This document shows positions 9,108 through 18,320 of a DNA stretch of 64,000 bases, piece by piece. The notes under the pieces were generated by a model that had not been told where the DNA came from, made no database searches, and worked only from the letters and a program-made list of their open reading frames with translations. Location: positions 5,766,001 to 5,830,000 of the forward strand of contig NZ_JAGGMR010000001.1 in the NCBI RefSeq assembly GCF_017875645.1. The letters are read 5' to 3'. The stretch comes from Nocardia goodfellowii. GTDB lineage: Bacteria > Actinomycetota > Actinomycetes > Mycobacteriales > Mycobacteriaceae. The number at the start of each line of letters is the position of its first letter. Positions within the stretch are counted from its first letter, which is position 1. Position numbers and translations under genes: made by a program.

Positions 9108-9386
9108 GACGAACCCATCGATGGAGGACTGGTACTTCACCACGATAAGCCAATAGGTGCGCAGATGCGCACTTGATGCCAGATGCAGAACCGCTGATTC
9201 TCCGCGTTATGGACTCGACCGAGGCGTTAGCGAAGTGCGCTCTGGTCGCTTGGGCGAGCCGTCCCACCACTTCGATTACATGCCGGGACAGCGACAAAGG
9301 CGCCGGATCTGGCGCTGTTCTATACCGGCGGCCCGATCCCGGCGCACGCCTTCACCTCGGTCGATGACGTCCGCGGGCATCGGCGA

Positions 9387-10580
9387 TCACGAGGCCATGT
9401 GTCTGAGCTCAGGCAGTGTGAGGGCGGTGTGGGCTGGGCGACCAGTGGCCGGGGGCGACGTGGTGAGGTCGCGGAGTCTTTGGTTGCGGGCTTGCAAGGC
9501 TTCGGCCGTGGTGGGAAAGAGTGCCGCCGCGCCGGTGGCGATCTGCGATTGGTTGAGTTCGATGAATGGGCGGCTGGCGCGTTCGTAGTCGGTGAACGCG
9601 GTGGTGTGGTCGTCGTGTGCGGCCAGGGATTCGGCGAGCATGTAGGCGCCGACGAGCGCGAGGCTCGATCCCTGCCCGGTCAGGAACGACGGGGCGTAGG
9701 CGGCATCGCCGACGAGGGCCACCCGCCCAGTGGACCATTGCGGCAGGTGGATCTGACCAACGGTGTCGAAGAATGCATCCGGGGAACCGCACGTGGCGTC
9801 GACGATTGCCGGCACCTTCCATCCGTCGTCGCCGAAGTGCGTGGATATCAGTGCACGTCGGGTCTCGGTGTCGCGGAAAACTTCGTGCGCTGGTTCGGAG
9901 TGAGCGAAGGTCAGGAGGGCGTGTACATCGTCGCTGTCGCCGACGGCGTAGAGAGCGGCGGCTCGTCCGGGGGTGTTCCAGATGACTGCTTCGTGTGCGA
10001 GTCCGAATGTATTGGGCATGGTGCAGATCGAGAAGCAGTAGCCGAGATAGCGGAAGTAGTTCTGTTCGGGGCCGAAGGCGAGAGTCCTGGTGTGGGAGTG
10101 CAATCCGTCGGCGCCGACCACAAGGTCGAAACTGCGTTGGGCCCCGCTGCGGAAGGTGACGTCCACCCTGTGCTCGTGTTCGGTGAGCGATTCGACGGAA
10201 TCGTCGAAGACGAACTCCACGTCGTCGCGGACTGCTGTGTAGAGGATGTTTGTCAGCGTCCCTCTCGGGACCTCGAGGTCATGTCCGTCGACTCCCCCGG
10301 CCACGACCTGCGGATGCACGACGGCGTCCAGGCTGCCGTCGGCATCGAGGAAAGTGACTCGCCGCGTGTCGATATGGGCTCGCTGTAGCTGCGGCAGAAT
10401 GCCCATCCGGTGCGCGACTTCGACGGCGGTGCCACGCACGTCGATCGGGTATCCGCCGCCGCGTACTCCGGGAGACTTCTCGACCACCGTCACCTCGAAT
10501 CCGTACCTGTGCAACCAGAACGCCAACGCGGGACCCGCGATGCTCGCGCCGGAAATCAGCACGGTTCCTCTGGGTTTCAT
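9387..10580 (-). CDS. FAD-dependent monooxygenase (PHBH/TetX-like)
   Basis: This 397-residue class A flavoprotein hydroxylase has an N-terminal dinucleotide fold (LISGASIAGPALAFWL, with Ser replacing the middle Gly of GxGxxG), the DG motif GADGLHSHTR and the GD motif GDAAYAPSFLTGQGSSLA. Members use NAD(P)H and O2 to hydroxylate aromatic compounds or antibiotics. The gene starts 27 bp after the stop of an MFS exporter on the same strand, so the two form an operon. Together with the divergent two-component system this suggests a drug or aromatic-compound modification and efflux cassette, by inference from context. Confidence 0.9.
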   Translation of the reverse strand: MKPRGTVLISGASIAGPALAFWLHRYGFEVTVVEKSPGVRGGGYPIDVRGTAVEVAHRMGILPQLQRAHIDTRRVTFLDADGSLDAVVHPQVVAGGVDGHDLEVPRGTLTNILYTAVRDDVEFVFDDSVESLTEHEHRVDVTFRSGAQRSFDLVVGADGLHSHTRTLAFGPEQNYFRYLGYCFSICTMPNTFGLAHEAVIWNTPGRAAALYAVGDSDDVHALLTFAHSEPAHEVFRDTETRRALISTHFGDDGWKVPAIVDATCGSPDAFFDTVGQIHLPQWSTGRVALVGDAAYAPSFLTGQGSSLALVGAYMLAESLAAHDDHTTAFTDYERASRPFIELNQSQIATGAAALFPTTAEALQARNQRLRDLTTSPPATGRPAHTALTLPELRHMAS

Positions 10581-10607
10581 GTCAACTCCTTTGTGTCTGA
10601 GGGAAAT

Positions 10608-12071
10608 TCACGCGTGCGTTTCGACAGCCTGGGGCGCGGGCATCTGATGCCGCGGGCGTGTGGTTCGCACCAGAACGACGACCACGACCGCTGCGATCGC
10701 GAAGGCCGCGGTGGCAATCGCGATATAGCTGAATACGCCGGTGACCGAGTTCACCGTCTCGCCGTCCGCGACGACGGTGGTCGATGCGAGAACAGCCGCG
10801 CCGACGAAGTTGAACACCACGGCCCCGGTCGAGACCATCACCATGACCAGGCTGGACACGATGCCCTGCCGCTGCGCCGACGCCAAGTTGCCCGCCATGT
10901 TGAAACCCGACGCACCCAACGCCGCGACCGTGACACCGAGCAGAAACGCGAAGCACAGCGCCGCGATCAGCTGGGACGCACCGAGAAACATTCCGATAGT
11001 GGCCGCGGTTCCGAGCATGACCGCCCCGGCCAAGGTCCGCGCGGGCCCGATGCGCGTACCCAACCAGCCGGCCACCGGACCGCCGAGCATGACGCCGACG
11101 GCGGGTGCCGCGAGCAGCAGCGCTACCGACCCGTGACCGCCGAGTCCGTAGCCCAGGTCCTGATCCGTCGAGATATCACTGATGAGCGGGATGAGTTGCA
11201 GCATGCTCTGGTAGGAACCCGCACCGAGGAAGACGACCAGAAGCGTGAGAAGCAGTGGCTTGCCGAGGTTTCCGACGTCGATCAGCGGGTCGGGCTTTCG
11301 GCTCGACACCGTGAACCATCTGACCAACGCCACGACCCCGCCGAGCAGCAGGGCCAGCGGGCCGGCAGCGGACCAACCGAGATCGGGACCCATGCTGATG
11401 TAGCCGAGCACACCGAGCAGACCGCCGCCGAGCAGCAGCGCACCCGAGATGTCGAGCCGGCCCGGCGTCCGCACGAGCGATTCGGGAACCGAGAAACGCA
11501 CGCTGACAGCCATCGCCACCGCCACAGCGGCCGAGATCAGGAACAGAATCTGGAAGCCGAACTCGGTGGCCAGCTTCTCGACGAGGAAACGGGAGGCGAC
11601 GTTGAGGATCGCGGTGCCGGTGGTCACGATGCCGACGATGATCATGGCCAGGCGTGGGGTGCAGACGGTTCGCACGATCGCGACCGAAAGGAACATGGCC
11701 GCCAACGCCGCTCCCTGCAACATGCGCCCGATGACGAATATCCACATCGTCGGGGCCACCGCGCAGATCAGCGCACCCACACAACTGATCAGCAAGGCCA
11801 GCACCAGGACTCTGCGTTTTCCGAATATGTCGGCACTCTTTCCGAGCAACGGGGCCCACATCACGCCCGCCAGCATCGCGGTGGCGTTGAGCCACGCCGC
11901 CTGGTCGGTGCCGAAATGGTCGAGCATCTCGGGCAGGACGATCAGCGGTGCGCCGATCGCCGAGTCCACCACGAAGTTCACCAGGGCCAGGATCGCTACG
12001 AGGCCGAGCAGTCGCCAGCTCCACCTCGTGTGAATACCGGCGCTCGCACCGTCGGTTGTGTTCTGCTGCAT
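10608..12071 (-). CDS. MFS drug transporter, DHA2-like
   Basis: The 487-residue protein from ATG 12071 is preceded by GAGGAGCC. The hydrophobic profile supports 12-14 membrane helices. Helices 2-3 are joined by PLLGKSADIFGKRRVLVLAL, a clear MFS motif A, and a second set of helices follows a basic loop (RWFTVSSRKPDPLID). This is the architecture of DHA2 multidrug exporters such as EmrB and QacA. It is first in an operon with the FAD monooxygenase and lies divergent from a DesK/NarL two-component system, which is its likely regulator. A longer form from 12332 would overlap the kinase start region and lacks membrane sequence. Confidence 0.88.
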   Translation of the reverse strand: MQQNTTDGASAGIHTRWSWRLLGLVAILALVNFVVDSAIGAPLIVLPEMLDHFGTDQAAWLNATAMLAGVMWAPLLGKSADIFGKRRVLVLALLISCVGALICAVAPTMWIFVIGRMLQGAALAAMFLSVAIVRTVCTPRLAMIIVGIVTTGTAILNVASRFLVEKLATEFGFQILFLISAAVAVAMAVSVRFSVPESLVRTPGRLDISGALLLGGGLLGVLGYISMGPDLGWSAAGPLALLLGGVVALVRWFTVSSRKPDPLIDVGNLGKPLLLTLLVVFLGAGSYQSMLQLIPLISDISTDQDLGYGLGGHGSVALLLAAPAVGVMLGGPVAGWLGTRIGPARTLAGAVMLGTAATIGMFLGASQLIAALCFAFLLGVTVAALGASGFNMAGNLASAQRQGIVSSLVMVMVSTGAVVFNFVGAAVLASTTVVADGETVNSVTGVFSYIAIATAAFAIAAVVVVVLVRTTRPRHQMPAPQAVETHA

Positions 12072-12284
12072 AGACTTCGGCTCCTCGTCAGCCTTGACTC
12101 CCGACTCGGCGGGGGGTTCGCGCCACGCGAAATGTTCTGAATGCAACCGTTCCACCGGAGCCGTCCGCGGGCATCGTCTCTCGTCACCGATTGCCGCTGG
12201 TGCTGTCGCACTAGACGACCGCGCGCTCCTGGTGCATACGAACCGGGTCGAACGCCTCGCGGTTGCGGGACGGCTCGGACGCGT

Positions 12285-13556
12285 ATGTTGGGCGAAGTGT
12301 TGGCGACCCAGCAGCGTTCCCCGGTCACCCACCAGGCGGCACCACGACCGGTGTGGTGGCGCGAGGCGATCGTCCTCGCGCCAGCGTTCCTACTGTGCCT
12401 GTCCGGCGGAATCCTGCACCCCGACAACACGCTCGGATGGCCGCCGATCGCCACCTATGTCGTCGCGGGTATCTCGTGTGCGGCGCTGTCCGTGCGGCAT
12501 CGGGCGCCCGTAGTCGTGGTCGCGGTAACCACCGCGTGCGGGATGCTGGTCGCACCGTTGGGTCTGCTGTCGACCCCGTTCATCGTGGTGCCCGTCGCGA
12601 TCGCCGCCTACGCGCTGGCATTGCACACCGAGCTGAGGGTGACGATCGCGGTCCTGCTACCCGCCGTTGCATTGCTGGTCGCGGTGACTCCCCTGCTCGA
12701 CGAACTGTCTTGGCAGGACGGCAGCAGGCTGTTGTCGGTGGCGGCGCTCCCGCTGATCGCCGGGGCGCTCGGCAACGCGACGCAGAGCCGGCGAGCCTAC
12801 CTGGCTGCGATGGAAGAGCGGGCACTGCGCGCCGAGGAAAGCCGGGAGAGCGAGGCGCGGCGCAGCGTCGCCGAGGAACGGGTGCGCATCGCCCGCGAGC
12901 TGCACGATGTCGTCGCACACCAGATCACCCTCGCCAACGCCCAAGCCGTTGTGGCCGCGCACGTGTTCGACTCCCAGCCGGAACAGACTCGCTCGAACCT
13001 CGACAACATCATCGAGACCACGAGAAACGCCCTCGACGACCTGCGCGCCACGGTCGGACTGCTGCGTCAGGCCGGGGACGCGAACACGTCCGCCGAACCG
13101 TCACCCGGCCTGTCACAGCTCCCCCGGCTGCTGGAGTCGTTCGACCGTGCGGGGCTGCGAGTAACGACGGATACCAAGGGCGCGCCCAAACCACTTCCGC
13201 CAGGCGTGGATCTCACCGCCTACCGGATCATCCAGGAAGCTCTGACCAACGTGGGCAAACACGCCAGGACCAGCCGCGCTCGAATTCGCCTGTCCTGGAG
13301 CCGCGATCGGCTCAGCATCACCGTCGCCGACGACGGACCCGACTCACGGGCAGCGAGCGCATCGAACGAGCCGGGCCGTACGGGGTCGGACCGGCCGTCG
13401 GGCTATGGGCTCATCGGTATGCGAGAACGCGCCGAGGCGGTCGGGGGTCGGCTCAGCACCGAAAACAGCCCGGCGGGTGGCTTCATCGTCTCCGCCCACC
13501 TGCCGCTCACATCCGCGAACACGACCGGCGACACGGAAAATGGTGGTTCCCCATGA
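12285..13556 (+). CDS. Sensor histidine kinase, DesK/NarX-type (HisKA_3)
   Basis: About 423 residues. The first ~155 contain several membrane helices (VLAPAFLLCLSGGILHP and following), then a coiled linker rich in Glu/Arg leads to the dimerisation motif RVRIARELHDVVAHQI, whose His is the phosphorylation site. The C-terminal HATPase domain shows the N-box EALTNVGKHA, the G1 box VADDGPD and the G2 loop GYGLIGMRERAEAVGG. ATG 12285 is preferred; codons upstream read as out-of-frame filler. The stop overlaps the response regulator start by 4 bp (ATGA), so the two are translationally coupled. It diverges from the MFS/monooxygenase operon. Confidence 0.93.
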   Translation: MLGEVLATQQRSPVTHQAAPRPVWWREAIVLAPAFLLCLSGGILHPDNTLGWPPIATYVVAGISCAALSVRHRAPVVVVAVTTACGMLVAPLGLLSTPFIVVPVAIAAYALALHTELRVTIAVLLPAVALLVAVTPLLDELSWQDGSRLLSVAALPLIAGALGNATQSRRAYLAAMEERALRAEESRESEARRSVAEERVRIARELHDVVAHQITLANAQAVVAAHVFDSQPEQTRSNLDNIIETTRNALDDLRATVGLLRQAGDANTSAEPSPGLSQLPRLLESFDRAGLRVTTDTKGAPKPLPPGVDLTAYRIIQEALTNVGKHARTSRARIRLSWSRDRLSITVADDGPDSRAASASNEPGRTGSDRPSGYGLIGMRERAEAVGGRLSTENSPAGGFIVSAHLPLTSANTTGDTENGGSP

Positions 13557-14242
13557 CAATTCGAGTGCTCCTCGCCGACGACCAGGCCCTTCTCCGCCAA
13601 GCGTTCCGTACGCTCCTCGACACCGCCGACGACATCAGCGTGGTCGGTGAAGCCGCCGACGGCGCACAAGCGGTGCGGCTCACCCGTGAACTGCACCCGG
13701 ACGTGATCATCATGGACATCCGGATGCCCGAGACCGACGGCATCACCGCCACCACACAGATCTGCGCGGACCCGCACCTGCGCGACAGCCGAGTCCTCAT
13801 CCTCACCACCTACGAGACCGACGACTATGTCGCACAAGCACTTCGCGCGGGCGCGAGCGGTTTCATCGGAAAGGGCATCGGCGCAGCGGAACTGCTCGCT
13901 GCCGTGCGCACCATCGCAGACGGCGAGACCCTCCTCTCCCCCGCGGCGACCCGCACCTTGATCGCCCGCTTTCTCGCGACCCCACCCGACGGCGCGACCA
14001 CGCACGCCTCCGAGAAACTCGACGCACTCACCCCGCGAGAACGCGAAATGACCCTGCTTGTCGCAAAAGGACTGTCCAACAACGAGATCGCCGAGCAACT
14101 GTTCGTCAGCCCGTTCACCGTCCGCGCCCATGTGCAGCGCGCCATGAACAAGCTACACGCCCGCGATCGCGCCCAACTCGTCGTCATCGCCCACCAGACC
14201 GGACTGGTCAACCACGCCGACAACGGTACCGGCCTGCCGTGA
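13553..14242 (+). CDS. NarL/LuxR-family response regulator
   Basis: This 229-residue two-domain regulator has a receiver (residues 1-120) with acidic pair DD at 10-11, phospho-acceptor Asp in VIIMDIRMPETDG, Thr in ILTTYE and Lys in GFIGKGI. The LuxR-type HTH is near residues 160-220 (LTPREREMTLLVAKGLSNNEIAEQLF). It overlaps the partner kinase by 4 bp. The pair probably senses an envelope or drug signal and controls the divergent efflux/monooxygenase operon; that link is inferred from position. Confidence 0.94.
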   Translation: MTIRVLLADDQALLRQAFRTLLDTADDISVVGEAADGAQAVRLTRELHPDVIIMDIRMPETDGITATTQICADPHLRDSRVLILTTYETDDYVAQALRAGASGFIGKGIGAAELLAAVRTIADGETLLSPAATRTLIARFLATPPDGATTHASEKLDALTPREREMTLLVAKGLSNNEIAEQLFVSPFTVRAHVQRAMNKLHARDRAQLVVIAHQTGLVNHADNGTGLP

Positions 14243-14271
14243 AAACCGTTTCGCCGGAGCAACTTCCGGGA

Positions 14272-14290
14272 CCTGTCTGCCGATGACAGG
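14272..14290. terminator. Hairpin between convergent genes
   Basis: CCTGTC, a 7-nt loop and GACAGG form a perfect 6-bp stem 30 bp after the response-regulator stop and 45 bp before the convergent SDR stop. A second small stem (CCGGA/TCCGG, 14254-14269) precedes it. Position suggests a bidirectional terminator; there is no strong U-tract. Confidence 0.4.
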
Positions 14291-14334
14291 GCCGACAATG
14301 GTCGACTCGCCGTGGGGACCGTTTCCGGAATGAA

Positions 14335-15147
14335 TCACCGGGCAGTTCCGCGTGCCGGGTCGAAGACGCGCGCCATGGTCAGGGCATTTCGCCGGCGGCT
14401 CAGGAGCCGGCTCGCGAGCACGCCGAGTTGGTTGGCGCGGCCGTCGATGACGATGGGGCCCGGGTCGCGCCGGTCGAGATGCTGTAGGGCAGTGGCCACG
14501 ACGTCGTCGGGCCTGCGTACCTTTCCGGCGGTCAGCACCGCCGCTTCCGGCCCCATACCCGTCGTGAAATCGGTGGCGGTGGCGCCGGGGCACACCGCGA
14601 ACACGGTGACACCTGTGCCGCGTAGCTCTGTCCATAGTGACTCGGTGAAACTGAGCGCGAAGGCCTTCGTCGCGCTGTACACCGCCATCCGGGGCGAGGG
14701 CAGGTAGGCGGAAACGCTGGCGAGATTGATGACGAAGCCGTGACCGGCGTGCACCATCCCGGGCAGGAACGCGGCCGTCAACCGCACCGGTGCCAGGGCG
14801 TCGACGGCGATCTCGGCGGAGAGGTGGTCGGGATCCAGTTCGATGAACGGGGCGAACGACCCGAATGCCGCATTGTTGATCAGGCCGGTGATGCGGATGC
14901 CCCGCTCGGTGACCGCTTGCTGGAGTTCGCCGGCGACGCCTTCTCGGGCGAGATCCGAGGGGATCACGTCCAGGCGGACATCGGTGGTGCGGCGGAGTTC
15001 GTCCGCCAACGCTGTCAGCCGGTCGGCGCGCCGGGCGACGAGCACGAGGTTCGCGCCGCGCGCGGCGAGGGTCCTGGCGAAAGCGGCTCCGATACCGGAA
15101 CTCGCTCCGGTGAGCAGCACGGTCTGGGCGCGGTAGTCAATGGTCAT
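14335..15147 (-). CDS. Short-chain dehydrogenase/reductase (DltE-like)
   Basis: This 270-residue SDR from ATG 15147 has TGASSGIGAAFARTLAARG, the NNAAFGSF variant of the NAG motif, a Ser in INLASVSAYLPS and the YSATKAF catalytic pair. The C-terminal ~70 residues (VRRPDDVVATALQHLDRR) resemble the DltE/YqjQ-like subgroup, whose proteins extend past the classical core. It should be a cytoplasmic NADP(H)-dependent reductase of unknown substrate. It converges with the response regulator; upstream lies the LysR gene on the same strand, 79 bp away. Confidence 0.88.
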   Translation of the reverse strand: MTIDYRAQTVLLTGASSGIGAAFARTLAARGANLVLVARRADRLTALADELRRTTDVRLDVIPSDLAREGVAGELQQAVTERGIRITGLINNAAFGSFAPFIELDPDHLSAEIAVDALAPVRLTAAFLPGMVHAGHGFVINLASVSAYLPSPRMAVYSATKAFALSFTESLWTELRGTGVTVFAVCPGATATDFTTGMGPEAAVLTAGKVRRPDDVVATALQHLDRRDPGPIVIDGRANQLGVLASRLLSRRRNALTMARVFDPARGTAR

Positions 15148-15225
15148 AGCGGCTAGCAAACCGGCGGCCGACGCCCACGTCCAAGACCCGTTTCGCACCC
15201 CGTCATGCACGAGCCGTATCGCGGG

Positions 15226-16116
15226 TCAGCTCTCGCGGACGAGCAGGTTCGCCGCGGAATTGACGAATTCCGCGACGAGCGGGTTGGTCTCGTCGGCCCG
15301 GCTCGCGACGACGACCTGACTCGGCCCGGCCCCATCGACAGCAACAGCGACCACGTCGGGACGCAAAGTGAACCGCCGGTCACCGGCAGGAACGACAGCG
15401 ATGGCGCTGCCCTCGGCGATGGCTTCGAGCTTGTCGTCGTAAGTGTCTGCCAGGGTGGGTCCCACCGGGGCCGGAGCACCGTTTGCTCGGGGTTCCAGCC
15501 GCCAGAAGCCGATCCAGTCCTTGCCCATACCGATACAGCCGACCAGTGGTTCGGGCCAGAGGTCGGTCGCGGCGACGGACTCTTTGCCTGCGAAGCGATG
15601 CGCGCTGGACATCAGCGCGACCACGGGCTCGGTGTAGAGCGTCGTCACGGCGAGGTCGTCGGCCGGTATCGGCAGCGGTGCGCGGATGACCAGTGCGTCG
15701 ACCTGCCGGTTCAACAGCGCACCGGCGTCCTGGGAACTGAGGTGACGGGTGCGAATATGGGCCCCGGGAAACCGGTTTCGCAGGTCGCGGACGGCGGGCG
15801 TGATGACGAGATCGTCCGCGTACCCGATGGTGATCGTGCGGACCGGCGCCGCGGCGCGCGCGGTGAGCACCGCTTGCTCAGCGCTGTGCACCAGTTGCTG
15901 CGCCCGCGGGAGGAACGCCGCACCGGCGGCGGTGAGCCGGCTGCCCTGGCTGGTGCGTTCCAGCAAGCGCACACCGAGTGCGTTCTCCAGCCGCTGGATC
16001 TGGCGGCTCAGGGAGGGCTGGGCGACCCGCAATTCCTCGGCGGCACGAGCGAAGTTCAGCTGGTCGGCAACCACCAGGAAGTACCGGACCAGCCGCAGAT
16101 CCAGGTCAGGGAGCAT
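15226..16116 (-). CDS. LysR-family transcriptional regulator
   Basis: A 296-residue LTTR. Residues 1-60 contain the winged HTH (NFARAAEELRVAQPSLSRQI, then RLENALGVRLLERTS). Residues ~90-290 form the periplasmic-binding-protein-like sensor (TITIGYADDLVITPAV; PLVGCIGMGKDW). It is divergent from the alpha/beta-hydrolase at 16208 with 91 bp between starts, and that gap contains a 12-bp perfect inverted repeat, the expected place for an LTTR box. It is therefore the likely activator of the hydrolase and autoregulated. Confidence 0.94.
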   Translation of the reverse strand: MLPDLDLRLVRYFLVVADQLNFARAAEELRVAQPSLSRQIQRLENALGVRLLERTSQGSRLTAAGAAFLPRAQQLVHSAEQAVLTARAAAPVRTITIGYADDLVITPAVRDLRNRFPGAHIRTRHLSSQDAGALLNRQVDALVIRAPLPIPADDLAVTTLYTEPVVALMSSAHRFAGKESVAATDLWPEPLVGCIGMGKDWIGFWRLEPRANGAPAPVGPTLADTYDDKLEAIAEGSAIAVVPAGDRRFTLRPDVVAVAVDGAGPSQVVVASRADETNPLVAEFVNSAANLLVRES

Positions 16117-16127
16117 GATCGCAGGCT

Positions 16128-16158
16128 ACCTCGCCATGCGGTTACTGCATGGCGAGGT
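16128..16158. promoter_or_regulatory. Palindromic operator between LysR and hydrolase genes
   Basis: ACCTCGCCATGC at 16128-16139 is the exact reverse complement of GCATGGCGAGGT at 16147-16158, separated by 7 nt. It contains the T-N11-A spacing typical of LysR boxes and lies 12 bp from the LysR start and 49 bp from the hydrolase start. This is the strongest regulatory site in the left half of the window. Confidence 0.7.
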
Positions 16159-16207
16159 GCGAAAGGGGTCTTGGACGGCCGCCGCTGCCCGATGGTGTCC
16201 TTGGGAC

Positions 16208-16960
16208 ATGACCATCGCTTTCGTCAACGGCGTCCCGGTAACCCCCGCAGTGTGGGCGCCCCTGATCAACCATTTGCCCGAGGCCCAGCAGCAGGAGGTG
16301 GTCCTGCTGTCGCCGCCGGGTTTCGGCTCGCCGCTCCCCCCGGGTTTCGGGGCCACATTCGACGACTACCGGGACTGGCTGATCGACGAGCTGTCGCGGT
16401 TCGACTCCCCCGCCCACGTTGTCGGCCACGACTTCGGCGGAGGGTACGCCCTCGAGGTGGCGATGACCCGCCCCGACCTGATCCGCAGCTGGGTCAGCGA
16501 CACCATCGGCGGCTACGAGCCGGACTTCACCTGGCACGACCTCGCGAAGGTCTGGCAAACACCGGGCGCCGGGGAGCGCAACATCGAGGAGATCTTCTCA
16601 GGGGACGCCGACGAACGCGCCGCGCGCATGGCCGAGTGGGGCATCCCGGAGCCGACGGCCAGCGAGGTGGCGCGTGAGCAGGGTCCGGAGATGGGCAAAG
16701 CGATTCTCGCGCTGTATCGGTCCGTGCCCCCGGCGGTGCTGATCGAACGCGGCCGTGATCTGCCCGCGGCCGCTGCCACACCCGGCTTGGTTCCCATCGC
16801 CACGCAGGACCTCACCGCGGGTAGCTCCGCCCTGCGCCGCCGAGCCGCCGGACGGGCCGGCGCTCGCACTGTCGAACTCGACGGGCTCGGCCACTGGTGG
16901 ATGCTCGACGATCCGGCTCGAGCAGCCGGCATGCTGATCGAATTCTGGAACAGCTTGTAA
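16208..16960 (+). CDS. Alpha/beta-hydrolase with Asp nucleophile motif
   Basis: This 250-residue alpha/beta-hydrolase has a nucleophile elbow GHDFGGG, with Asp in place of the Ser of esterases, as in epoxide hydrolases and haloalkane/haloacetate dehalogenases. The catalytic His lies in DGLGHWWMLDDP near the C-terminus. There is no signal peptide. ATG 16208 follows TTGGGAC and begins directly in the first beta strand (MTIAFVNGVPVTPAVW). It is divergent from a LysR regulator over a palindromic site. The substrate could be an epoxide, haloacid or ester and is not resolvable here. Confidence 0.85.
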   Translation: MTIAFVNGVPVTPAVWAPLINHLPEAQQQEVVLLSPPGFGSPLPPGFGATFDDYRDWLIDELSRFDSPAHVVGHDFGGGYALEVAMTRPDLIRSWVSDTIGGYEPDFTWHDLAKVWQTPGAGERNIEEIFSGDADERAARMAEWGIPEPTASEVAREQGPEMGKAILALYRSVPPAVLIERGRDLPAAAATPGLVPIATQDLTAGSSALRRRAAGRAGARTVELDGLGHWWMLDDPARAAGMLIEFWNSL

Positions 16961-17220
16961 ACCTCAGCTGGTTCGCTGGTCGCGTGATCATCGGCGCCGG
17001 CATTCTCCTCGTGACTTTGCTGCTCGCGGTCCGGTTCGCCGATGCCGACCGAGACCAACCGGCCATCTCCGAAACCGGCCGATACCCGCCGAGAACCGTC
17101 CGAATCCGGCCGGAGACCGTGACGACTTGGCATTCGCGGTTCTGTTCTCCCGCCGAGCCTTAAGGATCGGAGGAAACCGATGAGGTCCGGCAGGGCGTCG
17201 TAGGGAATGCCCATGTGCGC

Positions 17221-17595
17221 CTACGCGGACCCGGGTGGCACCGTCAGGCAGAACGGATGTCCCGACGGGTCGAGAAGCACGCGCCAGCGATCGGGTGCGG
17301 GCTGGAATTCCGCTCTGACCGCACCGCAATCGATCGCCGCTTTTTCCGCGACGTCGAGGTCGGTGACGAACAGATCCAGGTGCATCTGCTTGGGTATCGC
17401 ATTGCCGGGCCACTGCGGCGGTATGTGGTCAGGCACCCGTTCGATCGTCAGCGTCACCCCCGATCCGCGAAGAACCACCAAATCGTCGGACTCGTAACGG
17501 ATTTCGAAATTCAGCAACGCTCGGTAGAACTGTGCAAGACCTCGGGCGTCCCGGCTGTCGAGCGCAATCGCACCGAACCTGGCTATCGCGGCCAT
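17221..17595 (-). CDS. VOC/glyoxalase-fold protein
   Basis: A 124-residue single VOC domain: the first beta-alpha-beta module ALDSRDARGLAQFYRALLNFEI and the second DLFVTDLDVAEKAAIDCGA, ending in the typical DPSGHPFCLTV strand. His (QMHLDLFV) and the C-terminal strand residues could bind metal. Proteins of this size in actinomycetes act in small-molecule resistance or are uncharacterised dioxygenase-like proteins. No partner gene is adjacent: repeats and remnants lie upstream. Confidence 0.88.
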   Translation of the reverse strand: MAAIARFGAIALDSRDARGLAQFYRALLNFEIRYESDDLVVLRGSGVTLTIERVPDHIPPQWPGNAIPKQMHLDLFVTDLDVAEKAAIDCGAVRAEFQPAPDRWRVLLDPSGHPFCLTVPPGSA

Positions 17596-17678
17596 CGCTT
17601 CTCCCTCCCCGTACTCCGGTCTGCCGAAGGACCGTCTCCTCCATGCCTACCATCGCCGAGTTGCCATCGCTCCACCCT

Positions 17679-17825
17679 GGCATGATGGTGCGTTCCGCCG
17701 ACCGCGGCTCAGCTTGTCCGCAGCGGCCCGTTTGGAGCATGTGCGCGCAGCGGAAAGCCTTGCCAGCCAACCAATCCGGTCGGCCGTTCAACGCCCGCGC
17801 AGCGGCAAGAGCGAACGGTTGTTAC
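17679..17825 (+). repeat. Dispersed intergenic repeat, copy A (composite)
   Basis: It shares GGCATGATGGTGCGTTC (17679-17695) exactly with 48412-48428, AAGCCTTGCCAGCCAA (17755-17770) with 43548-43563, and GCCCGCGCAGCGGCA (17793-17807) with 41261-41275. CCGTTC (17784-17789) and GAACGG (17813-17818) form a stem around the core. It appears to be a composite of the units seen at 37.8-48.5 kb. Confidence 0.65.
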
Positions 17826-17855
17826 AAGTGCGCTGTTCGCAGCGCCACCGTGGAC

Positions 17856-17889
17856 AACGCCCCGCGCACGAGGTGATTCGCGGGGCGTT
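17856..17889. terminator. Perfect 11-bp hairpin
   Basis: AACGCCCCGCG (17856-17866) pairs perfectly with CGCGGGGCGTT (17879-17889) over a 12-nt loop, followed by GCTCTCT. The stability and AA/TT ends suggest a rho-independent-like terminator that can work in both directions, although no intact gene ends here now. Confidence 0.5.
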
Positions 17890-18320
17890 GCTCTCTGGCG
17901 ACCGGTGTTCAGAACTGCAGGTTGGTGTGCCCGTGATGACTCGACCGGCAACGTAGAGGTCGCCTTGGGAGTCGAGCACGGAGATCTCGACGCTCTCCGG
18001 CGAACTGCGAGTTCGGGCAAGGGATCCCGGCCCTGTGGCTGCTGGCCTTCCTCCGAGAGTGGCGCATTGTCCGCACGAACTCCTACCGAGGTTGGTTGAG
18101 CGCCGTTGACACAGGCATCAGCAACCAATGGTTCGGCTTTCATGACCGGCCGGCTCATCCCTCCGGCAAGCCAGCCGAACGGCAGTCAATTCGACCGCAC
18201 ATCGGCAATTGAGGACGTTCCGGACGCCCGAGATGATGATCTCTGGGCGTTGACCTTCAGCCGCTCCGCGCCGATCATCCGGACCGAACCCCACCCAATG
18301 TGGAAGGAACGCCGCTCGCG

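Larger units (their letters stand above)
17596..18320. other. Gene-free stretch with a dispersed-repeat copy and a strong hairpin
   Basis: No frame gives a recognisable intact protein. It holds a copy of the dispersed repeat family (17679-17825) and a perfect 11-bp stem at 17856-17889. A minus-strand frame around 17910-17980 reads DSQGDLYVAGRVITGTP, which looks protein-like but has no supporting start or family match. Confidence 0.5.

Noticed and set aside
10410..12140. 576-codon plus-strand frame
   Set aside because: It is opposite the DHA2-like transporter, whose membrane helices and ribosome-binding site are clear.
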